DNA of 64,000 nucleotides from Brevibacterium moorei (GTDB lineage: Bacteria; Actinomycetota; Actinomycetes; Actinomycetales; Brevibacteriaceae). Of the stretch, positions 47,488 through 56,135 are shown one piece after another. The position numbers and the translations under genes are program-made. Numbering within the stretch: position 1 is the first letter of the stretch; each line of letters starts with the position of its first letter. The stretch spans positions 1 through 64,000 of the forward strand of contig NZ_JANIJX010000021.1 of the NCBI RefSeq assembly GCF_024580735.1. Reading direction: 5' to 3'. The notes below the pieces were generated by a model. That model searched no databases. It saw nothing but the letters and a program-made list of their open reading frames with translations, and was not told the origin of the DNA.

Positions 47488-48146
47488 GCGATTCCGGATC
47501 TCTTCCAACAGGGCCCGACCAGGTCCTCGAGGCCGAACCCGAGGCGGCGCGCGCGGTCTTCGGCGATCGTCTGCCGTTGGCCAGCGCCTATGCCGAACAC
47601 CTGGCGACCACGGGGGTGGAATGGGGCCTGATCGGTCCCCGCGAACTGCCCCGGCTGTGGAGCCGGCATATCCTCAACTGCGCTGTTGCAGCCGAGCTGC
47701 TCGACGATGACGATGTGGTCGGCGATATCGGCACCGGTGCCGGGCTGCCCGGGATCCCGCTGGCGATCGCCCGGCCCGCCACCCGGTTCGTGCTGGTCGA
47801 TGCGATGGAGCGCCGAGTCGATTGGCTGCACATGGTGATCGACGATCTGGGCCTGGACAATGTGCGGATCGTGCGCTCGCGGGTCGAGGACCTCGTCGAT
47901 GAGGAGATCTTCACCGTCGCGACATCGCGGGCGGTCAAGGCCCTGCCCGTGCTCTTGGAATGGTGTGTTCCCGTGCTCGGCCCCGAGGGCAGGGTGCTGG
48001 CCCTGAAGGGGGAGCGGGCCGAGGAGGAGATCCTCAAGGCCAAGAAGCAGCTCAAGCGCTTCAAAATGCGCGAACCGGTCATCCACACGGTGGGCGATGG
48101 GCTGCTGGCCACGCCGACCCGAGTGGTCGAGGTGCAGCGTCGCTGA
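47484..48146 (+). CDS. rsmG: 16S rRNA (guanine-527-N7) methyltransferase
   Basis: The 220-residue protein has the SAM-binding G-D-I-G-T-G-A-G-L-P-G-I-P motif near residues 76-88, the preceding L-W-S-R-H-I-L-N-C segment and the later S-R-A-V-K-A-L motif of RsmG/GidB. It methylates G527 of 16S rRNA. The GTG start overlaps the jag stop (GTGA). A hairpin containing a parS-like site follows. Confidence 0.95.
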   Translation: MSDSGSLPTGPDQVLEAEPEAARAVFGDRLPLASAYAEHLATTGVEWGLIGPRELPRLWSRHILNCAVAAELLDDDDVVGDIGTGAGLPGIPLAIARPATRFVLVDAMERRVDWLHMVIDDLGLDNVRIVRSRVEDLVDEEIFTVATSRAVKALPVLLEWCVPVLGPEGRVLALKGERAEEEILKAKKQLKRFKMREPVIHTVGDGLLATPTRVVEVQRR

Positions 48147-48201
48147 TCGGGCGCATCGGCTGTGCCAAATAATACGTGAATCGTATATAAATATCCGCAA
48201 G

Positions 48202-48237
48202 CCCCCGTTTACACATGTGTTTCACGTGAAACGGGGG
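48202..48237 (+). terminator. Terminator-like hairpin containing a parS site
   Basis: CCCCCGTTT (48202-48210) pairs with AAACGGGGG (48229-48237) about 60 bases after rsmG, followed by a short T-run. The loop and right arm contain TGTTTCACGTGAAAC at 48218-48232, 15 of 16 bases of the consensus parS (TGTTTCACGTGAAACA). One sequence therefore probably ends the rpmH-rsmG transcript and nucleates ParB. Confidence 0.75.
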
Positions 48238-48313
48238 TTTCGCGCGTCCCGTGGATTTTTTCGGACACGCATTCGGATACCATTGACATAACGACTATTT
48301 GGACGGAGTGAGT

Positions 48314-49207
48314 ATGCCGATTCTGGACGAGTCGACTCCACTCGGCGCTGAGATCATCCGGGACAACCGGCGCGCCGAACGCTTGGAATCGACTATCTTC
48401 CCGGCTCCGCGTGAGACCCGAATCTTTACCGTGGCCAACCAGAAGGGTGGCGTGGGGAAGACCACCACCACGGTGAATATCGCGGCGGCCATGGCCAGGC
48501 AGGGGCTGCATGTGCTGGTCATCGACATCGATCCGCAGGGCAATGCCTCCACGGCCCTGGGGATCGATCATTCGACCGATGTGGCCAGTATCTACGATGT
48601 CCTCATCGAGGACATGCCGATGCGCGAGACCATCGCCCAGTGCCCGGATCTGGAGAATCTCAGCGTGGTGCCCGCGACCATCGATCTGGCCGGTGCCGAA
48701 ATCGAATTGGTATCCCTGGTGGCGCGCGAACAGCGTCTGACCGGCGCCCTGCAGACCTATCTGCGGGAGTGCGAGGATGCCGGGCGACGTGTCGACTACG
48801 TCTTCATCGACTGCCCTCCGTCGCTGGGCCTGCTGACCGTCAACGCCTTCGTGGCCGCCAATGAGGTCCTCATTCCGATTCAGTGCGAGTACTATGCACT
48901 GGAGGGCCTGAGCCAGCTGTTGAGCAACATTCAGCTGATCCAGAAGCATCTGAACCCGCGCCTGCGGGTCTCCACCATCCTGTTGACGATGTACGATGCG
49001 CGGACCAATCTGTCCGCGCAGGTGGCCGAGGATGTGCGCGCACACTTCCCGACCCAGGTCATCGGCCACCCGATTCCCCGGAATGTCCGCATCTCCGAGG
49101 CTCCCAGTTACCGGCAGACGGTCATCACCTATGACCCCAATTCGTCCGGAGCGCTGTCCTACCGTGAGGCAGCCGAAGAGATCGCCATCCGAGGAGGCGC
49201 CAGATAA
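48314..49207 (+). CDS. parA: Chromosome partitioning ATPase ParA (Soj)
   Basis: The 297-residue protein has the deviant Walker A K-G-G-V-G-K-T at 44-50, the D-I-D-P-Q-G-N switch, and the F-I-D-C-P-P-S Walker B. An N-terminal extension of about 35 residues precedes the fold. The ATG at 48314 is favoured by the GGAG five bases upstream; in-frame GTG 48308 and TTG 48299 are alternatives. It drives segregation of ParB-parS complexes. ParB starts one base before its stop ends. Confidence 0.96.
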   Translation: MPILDESTPLGAEIIRDNRRAERLESTIFPAPRETRIFTVANQKGGVGKTTTTVNIAAAMARQGLHVLVIDIDPQGNASTALGIDHSTDVASIYDVLIEDMPMRETIAQCPDLENLSVVPATIDLAGAEIELVSLVAREQRLTGALQTYLRECEDAGRRVDYVFIDCPPSLGLLTVNAFVAANEVLIPIQCEYYALEGLSQLLSNIQLIQKHLNPRLRVSTILLTMYDARTNLSAQVAEDVRAHFPTQVIGHPIPRNVRISEAPSYRQTVITYDPNSSGALSYREAAEEIAIRGGAR

Positions 49208-50484
49208 TGGCCGAACGCAAGCGTGGACTGGGCAGAGGGCTGGGGGCCCTCATTCCCGATGTGGTCACAGAGGAGCGTCCAGTCGATGTCTTCTTCCCGG
49301 AGTCCCGTGAGGTTTCACGTGAAACCAAGCACAAGGAACACCTCGACCCCGCCGCCAGCATGGCCAAATCCCGACGCGCCAAGCGTGCCGGCCGGGGGCG
49401 CGGGAACGGACTTGTGGGTGAGGACGGAAAGCTCAACGTCCCCGCCGAGGTGCTGGGTGGTCCGGCGCCGATCGAGCGCCTGAGCGAGGAGGGCCGGTCT
49501 CTGGAGCCGTCCCCGGCTCCGGCCGCCAAGCGGCGCCATGCTGCGAAGACTCCGGTGGAACGCGCAGTGGAGTCCGCCTATGAGGAGGGCTCCAAACCGG
49601 AAACGGGTTCCGCTGCGCAGACCTCCGCGGGTGATTCGACTCCGGCGGAGGATGCCACCGAGTCCGAACTTCTGACGGTGCCCGGAACGGCTTTCGGCCT
49701 GCTGCCCGTCACTCAGATCAAGCCCAATCCACGGCAGCCGCGTACGGTCTTCGACGAGGACGCACTGGCCGAACTGGTCGAATCGATCAAGGCGGTCGGA
49801 GTCCTGCAGCCCGTGGTGGTCCGCGTGGTCGACAAGCAGGCTCCATCCTATGAGCTCATCATGGGTGAGCGGCGTTTCCGCGCATCGCAGGAGGCGGGAC
49901 TCACGGAGATCCCCGCGATCATCCGCGAGGTCAAGGAAGACGATCTACTGCGCGATGCCCTGCTGGAGAACCTGCATCGTTCGGATCTGAACCCGTTGGA
50001 AGAGGCCGCGGCATACCAGCAGTTGCTGGAGGACTTCAAATGCACGCAGGAGGAATTGTCGGTCCGGATCGGTCGTTCCCGTCCGCAGATCTCGAATACC
50101 CTGCGCCTGCTCAAGTTGCCCTCGCTGGTCCAGCGCCGGGTGGCCGCCGGGGTCATCTCGCAGGGTCATGCCAGGGCCTTGCTGGGCCTGGCCGACGGTG
50201 CCGGAATGGAGGCGCTGGCGCAGCGCATCGTGGCCGAGGGGCTGTCGGTGCGCGCCACGGAGGAAGCTGTGGTGCTGCTCAACCGTGGAGAGAAGCCCAA
50301 GGCGAAGCGTTCCGTGCAGCAGGAACATCCGGAACTGGATTCGCTGGCCGCCAGCCTGGGGGACCGCCTGGACACGCGCGTGAATATCTCGATGGGTAAG
50401 CGCAAGGGCAAGCTCAGCGTGGAATTCGCCAACCAGGATGACCTGGAACGGATCCTCAAGGCCCTGGGGATCACTCAGGACTGA
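49207..50484 (+). CDS. parB: Chromosome partitioning protein ParB
   Basis: The 425-residue protein begins with a ParA-stimulating basic segment ([12 protein letters not shown]) and a long charged linker. The CTP-binding domain carries G-E-R-R-F-R-A near residue 220 and [10 protein letters not shown] after it; an HTH ([11 protein letters not shown]) and a C-terminal dimerisation domain follow. It loads at parS and slides as a CTP clamp. A second parS lies inside its own coding sequence. The start overlaps the parA stop. Confidence 0.96.
   Translation: MAERKRGLGRGLGALIPDVVTEERPVDVFFPESREVSRETKHKEHLDPAASMAKSRRAKRAGRGRGNGLVGEDGKLNVPAEVLGGPAPIERLSEEGRSLEPSPAPAAKRRHAAKTPVERAVESAYEEGSKPETGSAAQTSAGDSTPAEDATESELLTVPGTAFGLLPVTQIKPNPRQPRTVFDEDALAELVESIKAVGVLQPVVVRVVDKQAPSYELIMGERRFRASQEAGLTEIPAIIREVKEDDLLRDALLENLHRSDLNPLEEAAAYQQLLEDFKCTQEELSVRIGRSRPQISNTLRLLKLPSLVQRRVAAGVISQGHARALLGLADGAGMEALAQRIVAEGLSVRATEEAVVLLNRGEKPKAKRSVQQEHPELDSLAASLGDRLDTRVNISMGKRKGKLSVEFANQDDLERILKALGITQD
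49311..49326. promoter_or_regulatory. parS site within parB
   Basis: GGTTTCACGTGAAACC is a perfect 16-base palindrome whose core GTTTCACGTGAAAC is the parS consensus. It encodes part of V-S-R-E-T in the ParB linker. Confidence 0.85.
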
Positions 50485-50543
50485 CCGCGCAGCGCAGTAC
50501 CGACCGCGCAGCGCACCCGGACGTTCCGTGGGCGAACAGGGGC

Positions 50544-50580
50544 GGGGGGGGGGGGGGGCGGGGGGGGGGGGGGGGGGGGG
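50544..50580 (+). repeat. Extreme poly-G tract (15 G, one C, 21 G)
   Basis: Between parB and cwlM, bases 50544-50558 and 50560-50580 are all G, interrupted by one C at 50559. A run this long is highly unusual; it could form a G-quadruplex or be phase-variable. It is also where sequencing and assembly are least reliable, so the true length is uncertain. Confidence 0.9.
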
Positions 50581-50590
50581 CGTTGGAGTG

Positions 50591-50614
50591 GGGTCGCCCC
50601 TGCAGGGGCGACCC
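50591..50614. terminator. Bidirectional terminator hairpin between parB and cwlM
   Basis: GGGTCGCCCC and GGGGCGACCC are perfect 10-base arms around TGCA. The hairpin sits between the convergent parB and cwlM genes, so it can end both transcripts. Confidence 0.7.
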
Positions 50615-50638
50615 GGGTGGGTCCGGGAGACCGGCGGG

Positions 50639-51787
50639 TCAGGACCTGTGCGGATCCAATAGCCGGTGGATGTCTGCCACGCGCAGTGTGCCGGTGGTCG
50701 GATCCGATTCCTGCTTGAGGTAGATGCGCTGCAGGGCGATGACGACGCCCTCGGCAATCGCGTCGCGGAAGGCCGCCGTCTCCAAATCCGCCCGGTCCTT
50801 CGGATTGGTCAGATAGCCGGCCATCAGGAAGACCTTGGGTGTGCGTGTGACACGCAGGGTCTGCCAGGTCTTGGCATGTGTATGGCAGTCGGTCATCCCC
50901 GTCCTGGCCACGACTTCCTTCTGGACCAGATCGGCGGCGAGTTCGCCCACCGGCGAACTGTGGGTCGGATCCCCGTCGACCCCGAAGTAGTAGGTGGCCA
51001 CACCATTGGGATCCGGCGTGGGATAGAAGTCCTGGTTGACCGTGATGATCAACGAGGCCCCGAGTTCATCGGCCAGGGTCGCGGAGGAATCCGCCCGGGC
51101 GAACACCACGGCGGCGCCCAGGGCGGATAAACGGCCCTCGATGCGGCGGGCGATGTCCTGGGAGATCTCCTGTTCCAGTTGTGCGTGGGTTGCGCTGAGC
51201 GGAATGGCACGGAAGTCCCGACCGGTGGTCGCGGCCTCGACGACGAAGGTCCGGCCGGCCAGGGACGGGCCCTCGGCGGCGCGGCGGACGCGCTCCCGCA
51301 AAGCGAAGAGATTACCGGTCGCGGAGCCACGGCGCACATCATCGAGCGCCCGATAGGTGGCGGGCCCGGCGATCCCGTCTGGTTTGAGTCCCAGGTCCTG
51401 CTGGGCCTCGCGCAGAGCGGAGTCGGTGAGCGGCCCGAAGTAGTAGTCGATGCTCTCCGTGTAGATGCCCAGGGTCGCCAGACGCTGCTGGAGCTCTACG
51501 ACGTCGTCCCCGGCCATCATCCTCGAGGGGTCGTAGCGCAGCACCCGATCGCCCAACCGGTACCGCGCCAGTTCGACCTGGGCGAAGGTCTCGCCATTGA
51601 GCACGCCATCGCAGAAGATCCCACGGTCCTGCTGGAACTGACGGATCGCGGAATCGAAGGCGGCGTCGAACACAGGTGACTCTATATCGCCGACGTTGAT
51701 GTTCAAGCGCGCCAGCTGAGCCTTCGTCGTTGCGATGACAGGGTCTGTGTCACCGCGGCGGAATCGTGGCAGAGGAGTGTTCGACAT
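50639..51787 (-). CDS. cwlM: CwlM-like protein (peptidoglycan-binding plus pseudo-amidase)
   Basis: The 382-residue protein has two peptidoglycan-binding-1 repeats (about residues 10-70 and 90-150) and an N-acetylmuramoyl-L-alanine amidase_3-type domain (about 180-375). In active amidases the first strand reads D-P-G-H-G-G; here it is V-V-E-A-A-T-T-G-R-D with no His, and the strand that supplies the last His ligand reads I-I-T-V-N-Q-D. Zinc hydrolysis therefore looks lost. Position between parB and trxA matches mycobacterial CwlM, which regulates MurA rather than cutting the wall; I infer a regulatory role. The ATG at 51787 has GGGAG upstream. No signal peptide. Confidence 0.85.
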   Translation of the reverse strand: MSNTPLPRFRRGDTDPVIATTKAQLARLNINVGDIESPVFDAAFDSAIRQFQQDRGIFCDGVLNGETFAQVELARYRLGDRVLRYDPSRMMAGDDVVELQQRLATLGIYTESIDYYFGPLTDSALREAQQDLGLKPDGIAGPATYRALDDVRRGSATGNLFALRERVRRAAEGPSLAGRTFVVEAATTGRDFRAIPLSATHAQLEQEISQDIARRIEGRLSALGAAVVFARADSSATLADELGASLIITVNQDFYPTPDPNGVATYYFGVDGDPTHSSPVGELAADLVQKEVVARTGMTDCHTHAKTWQTLRVTRTPKVFLMAGYLTNPKDRADLETAAFRDAIAEGVVIALQRIYLKQESDPTTGTLRVADIHRLLDPHRS

Positions 51788-51829
51788 GATGCTCCCATTG
51801 TCCCATGAGTTCCTGGAGAACTCTGAATG

Positions 51830-51887
51830 GAGTAGAGCACCCGCCCAGGGCCGGGGCGCCCACGGGCCCTGGGCGGGTGCTCTACTC
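51830..51887 (-). terminator. 23-bp perfect hairpin after trxA
   Basis: The arms 51830-51852 and 51865-51887 are perfect reverse complements with a 12-base loop. The hairpin begins about 37 bases after the trxA stop and lies before cwlM on the same strand, so it should separate trxB-trxA from cwlM. The stem is unusually long for a terminator. Confidence 0.75.
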
Positions 51888-51924
51888 GGATGCTCCACCG
51901 GATACCGGTGGGGCGCAAAGCGGA

Positions 51925-52245
51925 TCAGCCGATGAACTCGGCCAGCTCCTGCTCCAGTGCCGGCTTGGGCCGTGCACCGATGATGGTCTTGGCGACTTCG
52001 CCGCCCTTGAAGACGTACAGCGCCGGGATCGAGGTGATGCCGTAGGCCGCTGCGGTCTGCATATTGTCGTCGGTATTCACCTTGACGACCTTGATCTTAT
52101 CGGCCTGCTCCTCGGCGATCTGGTCGACGATCGGGCTGACCATGCGGCACGGGCCGCACCAGGGAGCCCAGAAATCCACTACGACGGGCTGATCGTTGTC
52201 CAGGACCTCGGCCTTGAACGTAGCATCGGTTACTTCGGTTGCCAT
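51925..52245 (-). CDS. trxA: Thioredoxin
   Basis: The 106-residue protein has the active site W-C30-G-P-C33 and the cis-Pro segment S-I-P-A-L-Y-V-F. It is a general cytoplasmic disulfide reductant, reduced by the TrxB encoded just upstream. The ATG at 52245 with AAGGAGG six bases before it is the start; the in-frame TTG at 52260 is rejected. It lies about 40 bases after trxB in the same unit. Confidence 0.97.
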   Translation of the reverse strand: MATEVTDATFKAEVLDNDQPVVVDFWAPWCGPCRMVSPIVDQIAEEQADKIKVVKVNTDDNMQTAAAYGITSIPALYVFKGGEVAKTIIGARPKPALEQELAEFIG

Positions 52246-52286
52246 GTCATCCTCCTTCAAGATGGTCAGGCTGGGTGTTAGACGAG

Positions 52287-53219
52287 TCAGTCGTCCAACG
52301 CTGTCAGGTAGTGTTCCGCATCGGTGGCGGCAACGCAGCCGGAACCGGCTGCGGTGATGGCCTGGCGGTAGACGGGGTCGATGACGTCGCCGGCGGCGAA
52401 CACGCCCTCCATGCTGGTCTTGGAACTGCGCCCGTCGACTGCCAGGTAGCCGTCTTCGCGCATGTCGAGGACGTCCTTGAACAGTGCGGTCCGCGGATCC
52501 GACCCGATGGCCACGAACATGCCGGTCACGGGCAGCTGTGATTCCTCATCGGTTACGGTGTTGCGGATCCGCAGACCGGTGACCGAATCCTCGCCCTCGA
52601 TGCCGACGACCTGCGAATCGAGCAGGAACTCCAGTTTCGGATCGTTCTCGGCGCGCTGGAGCATGGCCTGGGAGGCGCGGAAGCCCTCGCGGCGGTGGAT
52701 CAGCGTGACCTTGTCGGCGAACCTGGTCAGGAAGGTGGCCTCCTCCATTGCGGAGTCGCCTCCACCGACCACGGCGATGTTCTGTCCCTTGAAGAAGAAG
52801 CCGTCGCAGGTGGCGCACCAGCTCACACCGTGGCCTGACAGGCGCTTCTCATCCGGCAGCCCCAGTTCCCGGTAGGCGGAACCCGTGGCGAGGATGAGGG
52901 CCCGCGCAGTGTATTCGGCGCCGAGCTCGGTGGTCAGCCGGTGTGCGCCCGGCTCGAAGTCGATGGTGGCGACATCGTCGTAGACGACCTCGGCCCCGAA
53001 CTTCTCCGCCTGCTGGCGCATGTTCTCCATTAGGTCAGGTCCCTGGACGCCCTCGGGGAATCCGGGGTAGTTCTCGACCTCTGTGGTGTTCATCAGCTCA
53101 CCGCCGGCGGTCACGGATCCGGCGATGATCAACGGCTGCAGTCCTGCCCGCGCCGCATAGACCGCGGCGGTGTAACCGGCGGGTCCCGACCCGACGATAA
53201 CCAGCTTCTTCTCTGTCAT
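52287..53219 (-). CDS. trxB: Thioredoxin reductase
   Basis: The 310-residue flavoprotein has an FAD-binding G-S-G-P-A-G motif at 10-15, the redox site C135-A-T-C138-D, an NADPH-binding [10 protein letters not shown], and the late [11 protein letters not shown] motif. It reduces thioredoxin with NADPH. It follows the pseudokinase gene by about 80 bases on the same strand. Confidence 0.97.
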   Translation of the reverse strand: MTEKKLVIVGSGPAGYTAAVYAARAGLQPLIIAGSVTAGGELMNTTEVENYPGFPEGVQGPDLMENMRQQAEKFGAEVVYDDVATIDFEPGAHRLTTELGAEYTARALILATGSAYRELGLPDEKRLSGHGVSWCATCDGFFFKGQNIAVVGGGDSAMEEATFLTRFADKVTLIHRREGFRASQAMLQRAENDPKLEFLLDSQVVGIEGEDSVTGLRIRNTVTDEESQLPVTGMFVAIGSDPRTALFKDVLDMREDGYLAVDGRSSKTSMEGVFAAGDVIDPVYRQAITAAGSGCVAATDAEHYLTALDD

Positions 53220-53300
53220 CTTTCTCCTTGTTCGTGCGGCACAACGTGTGGGATGCCGCGGTTATTCCGTCGGGGTGCGCGGTGTCCGGTCACACGGCGG

Positions 53301-56000
53301 TCAGCCGTATAGCTTGACGGTGTCGATATCGGCTCGGAAGTCGCCGTCGGTCTTGGGCAGCTCGGTGATCCACAGGAATACATGGGTACTCTTCCTGGGC
53401 TTGTCGATGTCGACCTTGACGGTGCCCTTCTCGAAGGTTCCCCTGCCCACCGTTGCGGCATCCGTCGGGTCGTCGCCCGATGCCACCCGGATCTCGAACG
53501 AGCCACCGGACCCGGCGGACTTGAAGCTGAAGCGCTTGAGCGAGGCGGATTCGGTCAGCCGCAGATCCAGTCCCAGGCCGTCCTTGAGCCCACCGAATTC
53601 CGCGCTGTTGTAGCGATCGGTGCGCCAGCTGCCCGAATTGCCCGGCAGCACATTGTCCGCCTTGGCGTTGTTCTCCGTGCCGTCGCCGCCCGGGTCACGC
53701 GGGGTGACTGCGTCGATGTCGAGGCGCTTGAGCTTGGCCGAGGTGCTGGACCCCTGGGTCTGCTGCGAGCCTGCGGCGGACGATTCGTCGGGCGAGGGCA
53801 TCGCCGTGGGAGTGGCACGCTTGCCGATCATCATGCCGACGACCACCACGAGCGCGACGACCACCAGGGCACATAGAACGCCCACGAGTGCCTTGACCGC
53901 CGTGGACCCGGACTTCTTGCGCTGCTGTGGTGACGCCTTCCCCTCCGGAGTCGGCGCCATCGCTGCTGCGGCGGTGGTCCCCGCCGAAGCCGCGACGGGG
54001 GTTTCCGGTCCCGCCTGCGCCGCTGTGGCGGGCGCTGCACCCTGTGCCCGTTGCGCCGGGACCGGTGCGGGAGTGGCCTGTCCGGTCGGCAGGGCGCCAT
54101 TTCCGGTTCCCGTCTGCCCTGCACCGGTCCTGCCGGCAGTGGCCCCTGCAGCGGCCCGGGCCGTAGTGGATGCGGGTCGCGCGGTCGTATAGCCGGGCCG
54201 TGGCCGCGGGGACTCTGGTCGATTGCTCAACGGCCGCGAGGCATCCGGTTGGGCGTGCTTGATCCGAGGCGTTTCCGAGGTCGCGGGCTGTTTGTCCGCA
54301 TTGTCCGCAGCGGTTCCGTGCTGCGCGGATTCGCTCTGCGCCGCCGTGCCCGCCGCTGTTCCTGCGGAGGGCGCGGTCGCAGGTTCCACGTCTCGCAGGG
54401 CCGCGGGAGCCGGGCCGTCCGTGGCCAGTCTGCTCTGCGCCCGGCGAGCCGCCTGGGCCTCGGCCGCCCTTGCCCTGGCCGTCGCCCGTTCCTCCTGCAG
54501 GCGCACGCGTTCGGCGGCCTGTCGCTGGAGTTCGCGCTCCCGTTCGAATTCGGCGCGCTGAGCGGCGTATTCCTCTTCCCTGGTGCGGAACATCCCGCCG
54601 AGGAACCACGAGGATTCGTCATCCGCGTCGGTCTGGTCGCCGGTGGGTGCTGCGGCCGGTGTCGCGGGCGGGTCCTGTTCGACGGGGCCCGCCGGAGTGA
54701 CCGAGGGGTCGGGGATGACGTCCAGGGCCTCCGTGGGCGGTTCCGGTTCGTCCGTGTCGTAGCCGGGTTCGCGGATCGTGCCGTCGGCCCTGCGCATGAT
54801 GGGCCGGGTCTGATTGGCGTCATGGGACTGCGGGGCATAGGACCGGTAGTCCTCGATGGTTTCGTGTGGGTCCCATTCGACGATGTCGTCGGCACCGGCG
54901 CCGGCCAGTGGGAAGGTCGAGGCCTTGCGCATGGCCATCCGGTCGTCGAACCGGCCCTGCCCGCCGCCGGACACCCCGGCCTGGGAGCCGTGCATGCCGG
55001 GCCGGGTCATCCCGATGCGGTCCAGTGCGGCCTGCAGCTGTTCGCTCGAGGCCCTGCCCGGATGCCGTCCGGCGGCCTCCTCTTCCGCTGCCAGCGGTTC
55101 GGAGGTCACCCGCGGAGTGCGGCTGGTGGTGGCCGATGGCATGGCCGACTTCGCGCCGAAGGGGTCGGGGGAGTCCTGCGGCTCCACCCGGGGGATGTCC
55201 TTGAGGGTCGTCGCATCCCAGGGTTCGAGGAACCGGACGATCTCACTGGGGGAGCGGGGACCGGGGTCGACTCCGGACACGACGTCGGAGACGAAGGCGG
55301 CGGTGGCCGCGGGCACCGAATCGACGAAGGAGTTCAGCGGGGCGACCCGGTTGTTCTTCAGGCCCGCGGCCTCGATCCCCGCATGGTCGGCCTTCCCCGG
55401 CCAGCGGCCGGACAGGCAGGCATAGTAGATGTCGATGAGCGCCAGGGCATCCGCCCGGCGGGCGTCGGCCTGGCTCATATCCTCCGTGTGGAGATTGAAG
55501 GGCCTGTTCGCCACGGGGGCGTCGAGGCCCAATCCGTAGAGGACCACATCGTTGTCCTCCGTCAGCCCCACGCATTCGGGGCCCAGGCACAGATGGTGCA
55601 GACCGCGGGTGGCGGCGTGGGCCAGTACCGTGGCCAGTTCGCCCACCAGGGCCTTGGCGGATTCGGCGGAGATCGGCCCACGTGCGAGCACAGCGGCCAG
55701 TGAGGATGTGCTGCGGTCCTCCGTGACGACCACGTCCATGTGTTCGGTGTGCAGCACATCGAGCACATGGGGCACCCGCGGATCGCTCAGCAGGGCGGCG
55801 CGCCTGGCCGAATCGACCAGATCACCGGAGTTCTCATGGCCGGCGATGCGCAGGACGACGGGTGTGTCGAGGATCGCGTCGACCCCCATGCAGACGATGC
55901 CGACGGCCGGGTGCTGTGCGAGCCAGGGCCGAAGCAGGTCCGACACCACGTACCTGTCGGCGATCACCTGGCCGCGTTCGACGCTGGGCAGTTCCCTCAC
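53301..56000 (-). CDS. MurJ-associated pseudokinase membrane protein
   Basis: The 899-residue protein has an N-terminal kinase-like domain (residues about 10-260; starts G-Q-V-I-A-D-R-Y-V-V and has L-H-H-L-C-L-G-P-E-C where an active kinase has H-R-D). It lacks the catalytic Asp, D-F-G and Walker-like Lys, so it is a pseudokinase. A long Ala/Pro/Arg-rich linker with a coiled-coil-like Gln/Glu/Arg stretch (about 495-545) follows, then one TM helix near 715-740 and a C-terminal beta-sandwich domain. In mycobacteria the MurJ (MviN) protein carries a fused pseudokinase that binds FhaA; here it is a separate gene next to murJ. I infer control of lipid II export. Confidence 0.75.
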   Translation of the reverse strand: MRELPSVERGQVIADRYVVSDLLRPWLAQHPAVGIVCMGVDAILDTPVVLRIAGHENSGDLVDSARRAALLSDPRVPHVLDVLHTEHMDVVVTEDRSTSSLAAVLARGPISAESAKALVGELATVLAHAATRGLHHLCLGPECVGLTEDNDVVLYGLGLDAPVANRPFNLHTEDMSQADARRADALALIDIYYACLSGRWPGKADHAGIEAAGLKNNRVAPLNSFVDSVPAATAAFVSDVVSGVDPGPRSPSEIVRFLEPWDATTLKDIPRVEPQDSPDPFGAKSAMPSATTSRTPRVTSEPLAAEEEAAGRHPGRASSEQLQAALDRIGMTRPGMHGSQAGVSGGGQGRFDDRMAMRKASTFPLAGAGADDIVEWDPHETIEDYRSYAPQSHDANQTRPIMRRADGTIREPGYDTDEPEPPTEALDVIPDPSVTPAGPVEQDPPATPAAAPTGDQTDADDESSWFLGGMFRTREEEYAAQRAEFERERELQRQAAERVRLQEERATARARAAEAQAARRAQSRLATDGPAPAALRDVEPATAPSAGTAAGTAAQSESAQHGTAADNADKQPATSETPRIKHAQPDASRPLSNRPESPRPRPGYTTARPASTTARAAAGATAGRTGAGQTGTGNGALPTGQATPAPVPAQRAQGAAPATAAQAGPETPVAASAGTTAAAAMAPTPEGKASPQQRKKSGSTAVKALVGVLCALVVVALVVVVGMMIGKRATPTAMPSPDESSAAGSQQTQGSSTSAKLKRLDIDAVTPRDPGGDGTENNAKADNVLPGNSGSWRTDRYNSAEFGGLKDGLGLDLRLTESASLKRFSFKSAGSGGSFEIRVASGDDPTDAATVGRGTFEKGTVKVDIDKPRKSTHVFLWITELPKTDGDFRADIDTVKLYG

Positions 56001-56013
56001 CTCCGAAGAATCG

Positions 56014-56033
56014 GGTCCGGGTGGGCCCGGACC
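56014..56033 (-). terminator. Hairpin between murJ and the pseudokinase gene
   Basis: GGTCCGGG and CCCGGACC pair around TGGG, about 100 bases after murJ and just before the pseudokinase start. It could attenuate or separate the two transcripts. Confidence 0.4.
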
Positions 56034-56135
56034 TGCGCACCAGTCTATCCACCACCCCTGACACGGACCTGTATAACAGGGGCCGGGGTGCCGGTTCTTG
56101 ACGAACTCGTTATCCGCCGGCTGTGTGCCGGTTGT

